DNA of 64,000 bases from Trinickia terrae (GTDB lineage: Bacteria; Pseudomonadota; Gammaproteobacteria; Burkholderiales; Burkholderiaceae). Positions 16,609 through 24,783 of this stretch are shown piece by piece. The stretch is from the NCBI RefSeq assembly GCF_005144415.1, contig NZ_SWJE01000017.1, forward strand, positions 62,001 to 126,000, in the 5' to 3' direction. Positions within the stretch are counted from its first letter, which is position 1. Every line of letters starts with the position of its first letter. The translations under genes and the position numbers were made by a program. A model generated the notes under the pieces. It did no database searches. It saw only the letters and a list, made by a program, of their open reading frames with translations, and was not told the origin of the DNA.

Positions 16609-16749
16609 TCAATATCCGCCGCCGCCGCTGCCGCTGCCGGTGCTGCTGCTCGCTCCGCCGGCGTCGCCGGTTGTCGTCTGGCAGCCGCCCGCGGCGAGCG
16701 CGAGCGCGAATACCACGAGCAATGCCGATAGCTTCCGAGTCACTTTCAT
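16609..16749 (-). CDS. 46-residue lipoprotein leading the ECF operon
   Basis: A 46-residue ORF starting MKVTRKLSALLVVFALALAA with a lipobox at AAGGC (Cys about 23), then QTTTGDAGG and a Ser/Gly tail ending GGGGY. AGGAGG at 16755-16760 is 5 nt before the ATG, the best ribosome site in the operon. It ends 27 nt before the sigma start. Small lipoproteins beside ECF sigma factors may act as envelope sensors or regulated products (inference). Its leader contains the hairpin element. Confidence 0.7.
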   Translation of the reverse strand: MKVTRKLSALLVVFALALAAGGCQTTTGDAGGASSSTGSGSGGGGY

Positions 16750-16760
16750 TTGCGCCTCCT

Positions 16761-17000
16761 GTCGATGGGAGTTGGCGCTTCAGCGCCTACTCCCATCCCA
16801 TGCTGTGGTTGCTTGTAGTTAGCGCTTCAGCGCTTACTACAAGCCCGCAGCGGTCGATCGGAGTTGGCGCTTCAGCGCCTACTCCGATCCCATGCTGTGG
16901 TTGCTTGTAGTTAGCGCTTCAGCGCTTACTGCAAGCCCGCAGCGGTCGATCGGAGCCAGTGCCTCGGCACCCGCTCCGGCCCCATGCAGGGCACTCCAGC
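16761..17000 (-). repeat. Tandem 92-bp hairpin repeats in the ECF operon leader
   Basis: Two near-identical 92-bp units (16761-16852 and 16853-16944) and a diverged partial third (16945-about 17000). Each unit has two hairpins: GGAGT-GGCGC-TTCA-GCGCC-ACTCC and GCTTGTAGT-AGCGC-TTCA-GCGCT-ACTACAAGC (plus strand), joined by ATCCCATGCTGTGGTT. Read on the minus strand the last unit ends at the lipoprotein AGGAGG. The rest of the 530-bp gap to hfq2 (17001-17282) has no gene but holds the hfq2 promoter region. Confidence 0.85.
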
Positions 17001-17282
17001 CCCACGGCGGTCGAACGACGTCCGTGCGATGAATAAACGCGCGGTGAAACCGCTTTATTCCGCCGACGTGTCCTTACCAAAGATTAGGCGCGAATCGCAT
17101 TTCCTGGCGCCGCTCGACGCGCATCGCACGCCGCCTGCACCCTGCTTCTTTTGCGTGCGTTATAGTGAAAGCCGGCCAGACAAAACATTTGCGCCGCGAC
17201 CCGGGGTAAAATCCTGCCCTACGCGCTTGCATCGCCCGCACGTGCGACTAACTTTGACGCAGCCCCCGCTGCCGCCTTCGCA

Positions 17283-17756
17283 ATGCCCAATCCCGCAGAA
17301 TCGCATCCGCAAAACGACTTCATGAACGCCGCGCGCAAGGAAAGAAAGCGCGTGGAAATCTACCTCGTGAACGGCATTCGCCTCACGGGGTGCATCGAGT
17401 CGTTCGATCAGTACCTGGTGATGCTGCGCACGCCGGTCGGCCTGCAAGGCATCTACAAGCGCGCCATCTCGACGATCCAGCTCGATACCGGCACGCGTCC
17501 CGGTCCGCGCGGCCCGCGCACCGGCGGCCACGGCGAGCGCCATGGGCCGCGTGAGGGCTTCGGCCCGCGCGAGTCGCGTGAATCGCGCGAACCACGTCAT
17601 TCGTCCGACTCGTACGGCGCCGCGCCGGCTGCGGCCGGCGCGCCGGCCGAGCGCTCGTCCGACGCGCCAGGTTCGGGGGCCGGCCCCGTCGTCGTGACGC
17701 GCCGGCGCCGGCCGTACGGCTCGTCGCCCGGCAACAACGACTCCGGTAACGAGTAA
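17283..17756 (+). CDS. hfq2: Hfq2, second Hfq RNA chaperone with long C-terminal tail
   Basis: A 157-residue protein whose first ~65 residues form an Sm/Hfq domain: Sm1 [29 protein letters not shown] and Sm2 GIYKRAIST. The tail (about 70-157) is Arg/Gly/Pro/Ser-rich ([19 protein letters not shown]) and disordered, ending in basic RRRRPYG. Hfq binds sRNAs and mRNAs; Burkholderia carry two copies, and long-tailed Hfq2 is the second. Here the canonical YKH Sm2 motif is YKR. No obvious Shine-Dalgarno before 17283; a start at 17322 would cut the N-terminal arm. Confidence 0.88.
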   Translation: MPNPAESHPQNDFMNAARKERKRVEIYLVNGIRLTGCIESFDQYLVMLRTPVGLQGIYKRAISTIQLDTGTRPGPRGPRTGGHGERHGPREGFGPRESRESREPRHSSDSYGAAPAAAGAPAERSSDAPGSGAGPVVVTRRRRPYGSSPGNNDSGNE

Positions 17757-17782
17757 GTAGAAGGCGGTGCAGACGGTTTGCT

Positions 17783-18010
17783 TCAGTTTTCGGATTCGTC
17801 GAGCCGCCGCAAGATCTCCTCGACCCGCTCGCATTGCTTGAGCGTCAGCTCGAACTGGCGCTGCACCGCGAGCAGCCGCCGGCGCCAATATTCGACGTCG
17901 AACATGCGATTCGGCGGCTGGCGCGTCGCCCACTCCAGATGGTTCAACTCGGCTTCGACCACGTGCTGCGCTTGAACTCTACGGGCAGCGTTGGCTTCTT
18001 TCTTTCCCAT
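17783..18010 (-). CDS. Small helical hypothetical protein
   Basis: A 75-residue, highly charged, mostly helical protein (MGKKEANAARRVQAQHVVEAE ... RQFELTLKQCERVEEILRRLDE), likely a short coiled coil. Convergent with hfq2 (26 bp between stops). No Shine-Dalgarno is clear. I do not recognise the family. Confidence 0.5.
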   Translation of the reverse strand: MGKKEANAARRVQAQHVVEAELNHLEWATRQPPNRMFDVEYWRRRLLAVQRQFELTLKQCERVEEILRRLDESEN

Positions 18011-18226
18011 ATCGTGTACGCGTATTGAGCGGTGTTCCCGCTACGCATACGTCGAGCAAAATCGGTGCCGCGCGCGGGTCCCGCACTGAAGACGCGCAAA
18101 GCGCCCGCGTTTTGAACGAGCGTGGCGAATCGCCGCCGTCCACCGTCCAGCCCCTGGCCATTCGGCCGATGTCTGCGCGCAAGGCGTTGTGCGCTATGCT
18201 GGTCGCTCGCTAATCCGGTATCCCAC

Positions 18227-19417
18227 ATGCCCGACCACCACGACCGCTTCCTGCGCAAGCGCGACGGCGAGGAAGCCCGCGTCACCTACACCGAGCTGTT
18301 CTTCGACCTGATCTATGCGTTCGCGGTCACCCAGCTGTCGCACCGGCTGATGCACGACCTTAGTGCCTTGGGCGTGCTGCAGACGCTCGTCCTCTGGTTC
18401 GCGGTGTGGCTCGGCTGGCAGTACACCTGCTGGGTTACGAACTGGTTCGATCCGGAACGTCCCCAGGTGCGTCTGCTGGTGTTCTCGGTGATGGTCGTGG
18501 GCATGGTCATGGCGGCCTGCCTGCCGCTCGCGTTCGGCACACGCGGGCTCATCTTCGCGCTCAGCTACGTGACGATCCAGGTGGGACGCAGCCTCGCCGT
18601 GCTCGTTTTTCTCGGCGGCGACCACCCGCTCACCGCCAACTTCCGGCGGATCACGGCGTGGCTCGCGATTTCCGGCGTCTGGTGGATCGCGGGCGGCCTT
18701 GCCGACGGCTGGCCTCGGCTCGCCTGCTGGGGCGTCGCGGTGCTGTGCGAGTATGTGTCGCCGATGTTCGGCTTCGCGCTGCCGCTCCTCGGCCGCTCCC
18801 ATTCCAGCGACTGGCGCAGCGCCGAAGGCGGCCATCTCGCCGAGCGCTGCCAGGCGCTCGTGATCCTCGCACTCGGCGAATCGGTGGTCGTGACGGGCGG
18901 CACGCTCTCAGATATCGCGTCATGGCACGTGCCGGCGGTCATCGCGTTCCTGGTCTGCTTCGTCGGCAGCGTCGCGATGTGGTGGGTCTATTTCGACTGG
19001 GGCAGCCGCGCCGGCAGCCATGCGATCGCGCAGTCGCGCGAGCCGGGCCTGATGGGCGCGTATTTTCACTACGTCCACGTGATCCTGATCGCCGGGATCA
19101 TCGGCTCGGCCGCCGCCGACGATCTCGTCATCCTGCACCCCGACGCCCGCGTCGGCATGCAGACCGCCCTGCTGCTGATCGGCGGCCCGGCGCTCTACGT
19201 GGTCGGCAACGGACTATACAAGCGGGCGATCCACGGCTGGCTGCCGCTCTCGCACTGGGTCGGGCTAGGGATCAGCGTGCTCATCGCGCCGCTCGCGTTC
19301 CACACCGACCTGCTGACGACGAGCGTGCTAACCACGCTGATGATGATCGTCGTCGCCGCCTGGGAAAGCGTGTCGCGCCGCCACGGGCAACGTACGCGCA
19401 ATCTGAGCGTGGAATGA
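18227..19417 (+). CDS. Low temperature requirement protein A (LtrA) family membrane protein
   Basis: A 396-residue polytopic membrane protein with about ten to twelve segments. Family features are the N-terminal VTYTELFFDLIYAFAVTQLSH (about 17-37, split for description), with the FFDL(I/V)Y(A/V)FA signature, and RCQALVILALGESVVVTGG (about 205-223). LtrA was first linked to cold growth in Listeria; biochemical role is unknown. Start at 18227 is where similarity begins. It ends 5 bp before a 38-bp perfect palindrome. Confidence 0.85.
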   Translation: MPDHHDRFLRKRDGEEARVTYTELFFDLIYAFAVTQLSHRLMHDLSALGVLQTLVLWFAVWLGWQYTCWVTNWFDPERPQVRLLVFSVMVVGMVMAACLPLAFGTRGLIFALSYVTIQVGRSLAVLVFLGGDHPLTANFRRITAWLAISGVWWIAGGLADGWPRLACWGVAVLCEYVSPMFGFALPLLGRSHSSDWRSAEGGHLAERCQALVILALGESVVVTGGTLSDIASWHVPAVIAFLVCFVGSVAMWWVYFDWGSRAGSHAIAQSREPGLMGAYFHYVHVILIAGIIGSAAADDLVILHPDARVGMQTALLLIGGPALYVVGNGLYKRAIHGWLPLSHWVGLGISVLIAPLAFHTDLLTTSVLTTLMMIVVAAWESVSRRHGQRTRNLSVE

Positions 19418-19421
19418 AGCA

Positions 19422-19459
19422 ACGCCACCCCGCCAGGCATATGCCTGGCGGGGTGGCGT
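19422..19459. terminator. 38-bp perfect palindrome between convergent genes
   Basis: ACGCCACCCCGCCAGGCAT followed directly by its exact reverse complement, centred between 19440 and 19441. It lies between the stops of ltrA (+) and the DUF2968 gene (-). A 19-bp perfect stem suits a bidirectional terminator, though no T-run follows on either side. Confidence 0.6.
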
Positions 19460-19514
19460 ATTGGACGGATGGGGAAGCCTCGGGTAGCGCTGCCGGCGGC
19501 GCAGGCGCCCTAAC

Positions 19515-20270
19515 TCAACGCGTAGTGCGCGGCAGTCCGGCGTCGTTCTGGCGCTGCAGCTCGGCCACTTCGTGCTGGGCCGCACGCAGTTGCGCCTGCG
19601 CCTGTTCCTTCTGCTTCTGGAGCGCGGCGGCTTCGTCGCCGATCTGCTTCTGCCGGCTCGACACCAGCGTCTGCTGCTCGTGCGCGATGTTGAGGTCGGC
19701 TTGCAGCCGGTTCGCGCGATCCTGCGACAGCGCGATCAGACGCTCAGTGTAGGCCTTTTGCGCCTCGAGCTTGGTGCGGCGGATTTCGACCTCGGCCAGT
19801 TGCACGCTGCGCCGCCCGAAATCGTTGTAGATCGCTTCGGCGCGCCCTGCGTCCTGCGTCTTGATCACACGCCAGAAGGTCTTTTGCTGGAACAGCGTGA
19901 CGTAGTACGTCATCTCCTTGCCGTAGAACAGGAGACTCGCACCGTAACTGCCGTTATAGGTCGTACGCAGCTCGGTCAGATCGTTGCCGTGGATCATTTG
20001 CTGCAGTTCGGCAACGTTGCCTGCGGCGGACTGCTTCGCTTCGTCAGGCGTAAGCGCCGTCGTGGCCGGCGCCGCCGCCACGGGCGTTGCCGACGGCAGC
20101 GGATCGTTCATGGCGGGCTGCGAGGCGACTGCCGCTGCGGAAGCCGGGCCCGAGCCTGCCGGCATCGCTAAGTTATTGTCGGAATTGGCCTGTGCATGAA
20201 CTCCTTGGATGCCCCCAATTATGACCAGCGCGGCCAGCGCCGTCCCCCGAAGGTGCGAAATTTGGATCAT
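19515..20270 (-). CDS. DUF2968 family exported coiled-coil protein
   Basis: A 251-residue protein with a signal peptide (cleavage near GVHA-QAN). An Ala/Pro-rich linker precedes a folded segment (about 85-150: LQQMIHGNDLTELRTTYNGSYGASLLFYGKEMTYYVTLF, in pieces) and a long coiled coil (about 155-240) rich in Gln, Glu and Ala. The pattern matches DUF2968, a Burkholderiales family of unknown function. The coiled coil resembles periplasmic adaptor-like proteins. A TTGACA (20302-20307, minus strand) about 30 bp upstream of the start is a candidate -35. Confidence 0.75.
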   Translation of the reverse strand: MIQISHLRGTALAALVIIGGIQGVHAQANSDNNLAMPAGSGPASAAAVASQPAMNDPLPSATPVAAAPATTALTPDEAKQSAAGNVAELQQMIHGNDLTELRTTYNGSYGASLLFYGKEMTYYVTLFQQKTFWRVIKTQDAGRAEAIYNDFGRRSVQLAEVEIRRTKLEAQKAYTERLIALSQDRANRLQADLNIAHEQQTLVSSRQKQIGDEAAALQKQKEQAQAQLRAAQHEVAELQRQNDAGLPRTTR

Positions 20271-20815
20271 GTAGTGTAATTCCTGCGCCGAACGTTCTAA
20301 TTGTCAAATAAAACATCTCATTATTACTCACTTTCGCGCGTTTCGGGTTCCTGGTGGAAGATTTGGTGCTTTCGCAAATTTTTCACGGAGCTCGGCGGTG
20401 CGACCGCCACAATCGGCGCGGCGGAGAGCGCTCGAGCCAGTGACTAGCCAGGTGAACACCAACTGGAGCGCAACCGGTTTACAGACTGGCGCAACAAACG
20501 CCGCGACGGCCACCGTCGACACGCAGCGTGAAGTCTCGGACCGCGGATCTGGCGAGCGCCAGCGTCGTCGGCCCGATGAGCGCTCGATGCACTGCGCAGC
20601 TGGCCCGGCATGCGGCAGTCCTAACGACCATCCCGCCAATCAGCGCGCCGTGGAACACGATCGACGCCAGCAGCCAGTCGAATTAGAGTTTCCGCTCGCC
20701 AACAGTCCGCCTGTTTGCGCGTATTCTGCATGCACTCTTAACAGACGCCAGCCGTGCAGTCACGGCCAATCGGCGCGACAACACTCGAAAGACAACTCAC
20801 CCAAGGAGGAAGACA
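20271..20815. other. 545-bp intergenic region
   Basis: Between the divergent DUF2968 and DUF2147 genes. It holds an AT-rich promoter zone for DUF2968 near 20280-20340 and a strong AAGGAGGAAG ribosome site for DUF2147 at about 20801-20810. No convincing coding frame or repeat was seen in the middle part. Confidence 0.5.
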
Positions 20816-21304
20816 ATGCGGCATTTCACGCAACGCGCGCGAACGCGCGCGCTCAAGACCCTCAAGCAGGCAGCGCTTGCCAGCGTGCTACTGGCAGGCG
20901 CAGCAGCCGCCATGGCGCAGGGCGCCGACACCCCGATCGGCACGTGGCAAACCATCGACGATCACACCGGCCAGCCCAAAGCGCTCGTGCAGATCACCCA
21001 GGACAACAACGGCGAGTTGAACGGCAAGGTCATCAAGGGTCTCGGCCCGAATGACGATCCGCAGCGCCGCTGCACCGCATGCACCGACGCGCGCAAGGAC
21101 CAGTTGATCCTCGGCATGACGATCATCAACGACATGAAGAAGTCGGACAGCGGCTGGGACGGCGGCAATATTCTCGACCCGGAAAACGGCAAGATCTACA
21201 AGTGCAAGATGCACGTCGAGGACAACGGCCAGAAGCTCGTGGTGCGCGGCTATATCGGGATCTCGCTGCTTGGCCGCTCGCAGACCTGGAACCGGGTTCA
21301 GTGA
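20816..21304 (+). CDS. DUF2147 family secreted protein
   Basis: A 162-residue exported protein with a basic n-region (RHFTQRARTRALKTLKQ) and cleavage near AAMA-QGA. The mature part has the DUF2147 pattern: GTWQTIDDHTGQPKALVQI, GKVIKG, a CTACTD pair of Cys, GMTIINDMK, ILDPENGKIYKCKM and LVVRGYIGISLLGRSQTW. The fold is a lipocalin-like beta-barrel; function is unknown, though relatives are highly expressed periplasmic proteins. Monocistronic with a strong ribosome site and a hairpin 17 bp after the stop. Confidence 0.85.
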   Translation: MRHFTQRARTRALKTLKQAALASVLLAGAAAAMAQGADTPIGTWQTIDDHTGQPKALVQITQDNNGELNGKVIKGLGPNDDPQRRCTACTDARKDQLILGMTIINDMKKSDSGWDGGNILDPENGKIYKCKMHVEDNGQKLVVRGYIGISLLGRSQTWNRVQ

Positions 21305-21320
21305 GTGCCCGACGGCGTAG

Positions 21321-21352
21321 TTGGCGAGCAAGTGCTTCGTTGCGCTCGCCAA
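21321..21352 (+). terminator. Hairpin after DUF2147
   Basis: TTGGCGAG / CTCGCCAA with additional CAA/TTG pairing inside, 17 bp after the DUF2147 stop. No long T-run follows. Confidence 0.45.
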
Positions 21353-21456
21353 GCGCGTCAAAAAACATCGGCGGATAAAAGAAAACCGGCCAAGCGATGA
21401 ACATCGTCGGCCGGCTCGGTTTCACGGATGGGTAAATGGCTGGACTCAGCCATGGG

Positions 21457-21906
21457 TTATGCCGCGTGCTTGAGAGAGACGGCGAATTCGTTTGCCGGGA
21501 CTGTGGCTGCCGGAGCAGAGGCAGGCGCAGGTGCAGCCGCGGCAGGCATGCCGGCCGGAAGCACGGACGGCGGCGTAGCGATGGGCTTCGCATGCGAGCG
21601 CATGCGCATTTCCATGAAGCCGCACAGCTCTTCACTCGCCGCGCCGTACAACTCCGCGAGCACAATCTTCAACGTGCCCGACTGATGCCATGCCTTGAAA
21701 CGCCGGTGGCACGTTTGATACGAAGGGTAGCGGCGCGGCATGGCGGACCACGTTGCGCCGCTGTACATCACCCACAGCACGCCGTTCAGGACAGCCCGCG
21801 TGTTGGCGAGGGGACGCCCGCGCAACTCGGCACGCGGACGCAGTTCCGGCAACAGCTGTGCCACTTGTTGCCATTCTTCATCGGTAATATCACGATACGG
21901 GGTCAT
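21457..21906 (-). CDS. Stand-alone DUF4096 (IS5-type transposase N-terminal) protein with added tail
   Basis: A 149-residue protein. Residues 1-85 are the DUF4096 domain found at the N-terminus of IS5/IS402-type transposases (EEWQQVAQLLPEL, GRPLANTRAVLNGVLWVMYSGATWSAMP, RYPSYQTCHRRFKAW). The DDE catalytic domain is absent; residues 86-149 are an unrelated Ala/Pro-rich tail. AAAGGAGAGG lies just before the ATG and no terminal inverted repeats are apparent. It looks like a domesticated DNA-binding domain rather than an IS remnant. A paralogue lies at 49121. Confidence 0.75.
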   Translation of the reverse strand: MTPYRDITDEEWQQVAQLLPELRPRAELRGRPLANTRAVLNGVLWVMYSGATWSAMPRRYPSYQTCHRRFKAWHQSGTLKIVLAELYGAASEELCGFMEMRMRSHAKPIATPPSVLPAGMPAAAAPAPASAPAATVPANEFAVSLKHAA

Positions 21907-22040
21907 GGGTCCTCTCCTTTGTCAGATCCATGACACAACGATATCGAGCTCCCCCCGGATGGAATATCAGACTAATCCGAATCTTGAAATAGCCGGACAA
22001 CAGAGGCCGCGGCGCCGGTTCGAGGCGCCGCCGCCGACGC

Positions 22041-23138
22041 TCAAGTCAGCGACGTATCGACGATCCGCCGCGGCGATTCCAAGTACTCTTTCGATTGCAT
22101 CTCGACGAGACGCGACACCGTCCGCGTGAATTCGTTGGCCATCGGCCCTTCGACATAAAGCTCCTCGGCCGGCACCGCCGCCGACATCAGCAGCTTCACC
22201 TTGTGGTCGTAAAACACGTCGACGAGCCACGTGAAGCGCCGCGCTTCGGACGCCATGCGCGGCGACATCTGCGGCACGTCCGAGAGGATCACCGCATGAA
22301 AGCGCGTCGCGAGCTCGAGGTAGTCGTTCTGCGAGCGCGGGCCGCCGCACAGCGTCGCGAAGTCGAACCACACGACGCCATCGGCGCGGCGCAGCGCCTT
22401 CAGCTCGCGCTTCTCGATGTGCAGGATCGGGCTCTCGTCGGGCACGGCGGCGAGCTGCGCGAACGCGTGGCGCAACGCCTTGTCGGCGGCGGCGCCGAGC
22501 GGCGTGTGATAGACCGACACCTGCGCGAGCGTGCGCTGGCGGTAGTCGATGCCCGCGTCGACGTTGATCACGTCGAGCTTCGACTTGAGCAGCTCGATCG
22601 CGGGCAGCACTCGGTCGCGATGCAGGCCGTCGGGATAGAGCGTGTCCGGGTCGTAGTTGGACGTCATCACGAACTGCACGCCGTTCTCGAACAGCTTGTC
22701 GAGCAAGCGGTACAGGATCATCGCATCGGCGATGTCGGAGACGTGGAACTCGTCGAAGCAAATCAGGCGATAGCGCTTCGCGACGCGCCGCGCGAGCTCG
22801 TCGAGCGGATCGGCCTGCCCTTTGAGCTCCTCGAGCTCGCGATGCACCTCGCGCATGAACTCGTGAAAGTGCAGCCGCGTCTTGCGCGTGAGCGGCACGA
22901 CCGCGTAGAAGCTGTCCATCAGGAAGCTCTTGCCGCGCCCCACGCCACCCCACATGTAGACGCCGCGCGGCAGATCCGGGTGCATGATCAGCTTCATGAA
23001 GGCGTTGGGGCGGCGCGCCTTGTACGCGACCCACTCGTCGTAGCACCGCTGCAGACGGTCGACGGCGGCGCGCTGCGCCGCGTCGGATTGATAACCGCGC
23101 GTCCGCAGTTCCTTTTCGTAGTATTCGGTGACGTTCAT
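22041..23138 (-). CDS. zapE: Cell division ATPase ZapE (AFG1-like)
   Basis: A 365-residue P-loop ATPase. Walker A is GGVGRGKS (residues 64-71), Walker B is LICFDEFHVSD, and a sensor-like MTSNYDPDTLYPDGLHRDR follows. The C-terminus carries RFTWLVDVFYDHKVKLLMSAAVP, typical of AFG1/ZapE. ZapE interacts with FtsZ and is needed for division under stress in E. coli; mitochondrial AFG1 handles membrane proteins. It starts just after the lpdA terminator, so it has its own promoter. Confidence 0.92.
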   Translation of the reverse strand: MNVTEYYEKELRTRGYQSDAAQRAAVDRLQRCYDEWVAYKARRPNAFMKLIMHPDLPRGVYMWGGVGRGKSFLMDSFYAVVPLTRKTRLHFHEFMREVHRELEELKGQADPLDELARRVAKRYRLICFDEFHVSDIADAMILYRLLDKLFENGVQFVMTSNYDPDTLYPDGLHRDRVLPAIELLKSKLDVINVDAGIDYRQRTLAQVSVYHTPLGAAADKALRHAFAQLAAVPDESPILHIEKRELKALRRADGVVWFDFATLCGGPRSQNDYLELATRFHAVILSDVPQMSPRMASEARRFTWLVDVFYDHKVKLLMSAAVPAEELYVEGPMANEFTRTVSRLVEMQSKEYLESPRRIVDTSLT

Positions 23139-23147
23139 CGTGACTAT

Positions 23148-23187
23148 AAAAAACGAAAGGCGGACGGGATTGCCCCGCCCGCCTTCG
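23148..23187 (-). terminator. Intrinsic terminator of the sucA-odhB-lpdA operon
   Basis: Read on the minus strand: GAAGGCGG-GCGGGG hairpin (stem paired with CCCGTCCGCCTTTC) followed by CG and six T residues. It lies 53 bp after the lpdA stop and before zapE. Confidence 0.8.
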
Positions 23188-23239
23188 TGGTACTGCGGCT
23201 GCGCCTGCCTTGGAAGGTCAGCGCGGCCTCGTTACCGAG

Positions 23240-24670
23240 TTACATGTTCAGCGAGCGTTTGTCGACGGCAAGCGCCGCTTCGCGCATCACTTCGGACAGC
23301 GACGGGTGCGGATGGCAGATGCGGCCGATGTCTTCCGACGCCGCCTTGAACTCCATCGCCACCACGGCTTCGGCGATCAGGTCCGACGCGTTCGCCGAGA
23401 TGATGTGCACGCCGAGCAGTTCGTCGGTCTTCGCGTCGGCGATCATCTTGACGAAGCCATCCGACTTCGCGATGCCGAGCGCGCGGCCGTTCGCCACGAA
23501 CGGGAACTGGCCCGTCTTGATCTCGCGGCCTTCCGCCTTCAGCTGCTGCTCCGTCTTGCCGACCCACGCGATTTCCGGCTCGGTGTAAATCACCCACGGA
23601 ATGCAGTTGTAGTCGATGTGCGGCTTCTGGCCGTCGATGACCTCGGCGACCAGCACGCCTTCGTCCTCGGCCTTGTGCGCGAGCATCGGGCCGCGCACCA
23701 CGTCGCCGATCGCGTAGACGTTCGGCACGGCCGTGCGGCAGTGGTCGTCGACGTCGATGAAGCCGCGCTCGTTCGCCTTCAGGCCGATCGCTTCGAGGCC
23801 GAGGTTGTCGGTGTTCGGCACGCGGCCGATCGACACGATCAGGCGGTCGGCTTCGAGCGTCTGCGCGTTGCCGTCCTTGTCGGTGTAGGCGATCGTCACG
23901 CTGCTCTCGGTCGTCTTCACTTCGCCGATCTTCACGCCGAGGTGGATGTCGAGGCCCTGCTTCTTGAACTGCTTGGCCGCTTCCTTCGCGAGCGCTTCGT
24001 CAGCGGTGCCGAGGAACGCCGGCAGCGCTTCGAGCACCGTCACGTCGGCGCCGAGACGCCGCCACACCGAGCCCAGCTCTAGGCCGATCACGCCCGCGCC
24101 GATCACGGCGAGCTTCTTCGGCACGGAGTCGAACGTCAGCGCGCCTTCGTTGTCGGAGACGAGCTTGTTGTCGACCGGCACGCCCGGCAGATGGCGCGCC
24201 TTCGAGCCCGTCGCGATGATCACGTTCTTCGCCGTGACGACTTCGGTCTCGCCTTCGCCGCTCACTTCGATCATCACACCCGCGTCGGTCTTGCCGGTGA
24301 GCTTGCCGTGGCCTTTGAGCCAGGTGATCTTGTTCTTGCGGAACAGGAACTCGACGCCCTTCGTCATCTTCTCGACGACGGCGTCCTTGCGGCCCAGCAT
24401 CTTCGCGACGTCGAGCTTGACGTCCGAGACCTCGATGCCGTGGTCGGCGAGATGGTGCGACACCTTCTCGAACTCCTCCGACGACGCGAGCAGCGCCTTC
24501 GACGGAATGCAGCCGACGTTCAGGCAGGTGCCGCCGAGCTTCAGCGCGCCGGCCGAATTCTTCCATTTTTCGATACATGCGACCGTCTTGCCGAGCTGCG
24601 CGGCACGGATCGCGGCGATATAGCCGCCCGGACCGCCGCCAATCACGACGACGTCAAATTCTTTGGACAT
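23240..24670 (-). CDS. lpdA: Dihydrolipoyl dehydrogenase (E3)
   Basis: A 476-residue flavoprotein disulfide reductase. FAD Rossmann motif [13 protein letters not shown] (8-20); redox disulfide [13 protein letters not shown] (Cys49, Cys54); NAD motif [14 protein letters not shown]; second FAD motif [16 protein letters not shown]; catalytic His-Glu in HPHPSLSE near the C-terminus. It reoxidises the lipoyl group of the 2-oxoglutarate dehydrogenase complex using NAD+. Third gene of the sucA-odhB-lpdA operon, 113 bp after odhB, with a terminator behind it. Confidence 0.95.
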   Translation of the reverse strand: MSKEFDVVVIGGGPGGYIAAIRAAQLGKTVACIEKWKNSAGALKLGGTCLNVGCIPSKALLASSEEFEKVSHHLADHGIEVSDVKLDVAKMLGRKDAVVEKMTKGVEFLFRKNKITWLKGHGKLTGKTDAGVMIEVSGEGETEVVTAKNVIIATGSKARHLPGVPVDNKLVSDNEGALTFDSVPKKLAVIGAGVIGLELGSVWRRLGADVTVLEALPAFLGTADEALAKEAAKQFKKQGLDIHLGVKIGEVKTTESSVTIAYTDKDGNAQTLEADRLIVSIGRVPNTDNLGLEAIGLKANERGFIDVDDHCRTAVPNVYAIGDVVRGPMLAHKAEDEGVLVAEVIDGQKPHIDYNCIPWVIYTEPEIAWVGKTEQQLKAEGREIKTGQFPFVANGRALGIAKSDGFVKMIADAKTDELLGVHIISANASDLIAEAVVAMEFKAASEDIGRICHPHPSLSEVMREAALAVDKRSLNM

Positions 24671-24783
24671 GACAACCCTTTCGATGACGCAGCGGCGCGC
24701 GCCGGGTGGTGGCCCACCCCTCGCGCGCGGCGCTGCGAGAGAGAATCAAATGCAATGCGGAAGACTGATGCGGACTGCGGGGA

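Noticed and set aside
20328-20815. Small genes in the DUF2968-DUF2147 gap
   Set aside because: Frames there lack ribosome sites and domain-like composition.
24680-24783. GC-rich inverted repeat between odhB and lpdA as a terminator
   Set aside because: The pairing is imperfect and no T-run follows; the genes belong to one complex and the true terminator is after lpdA.
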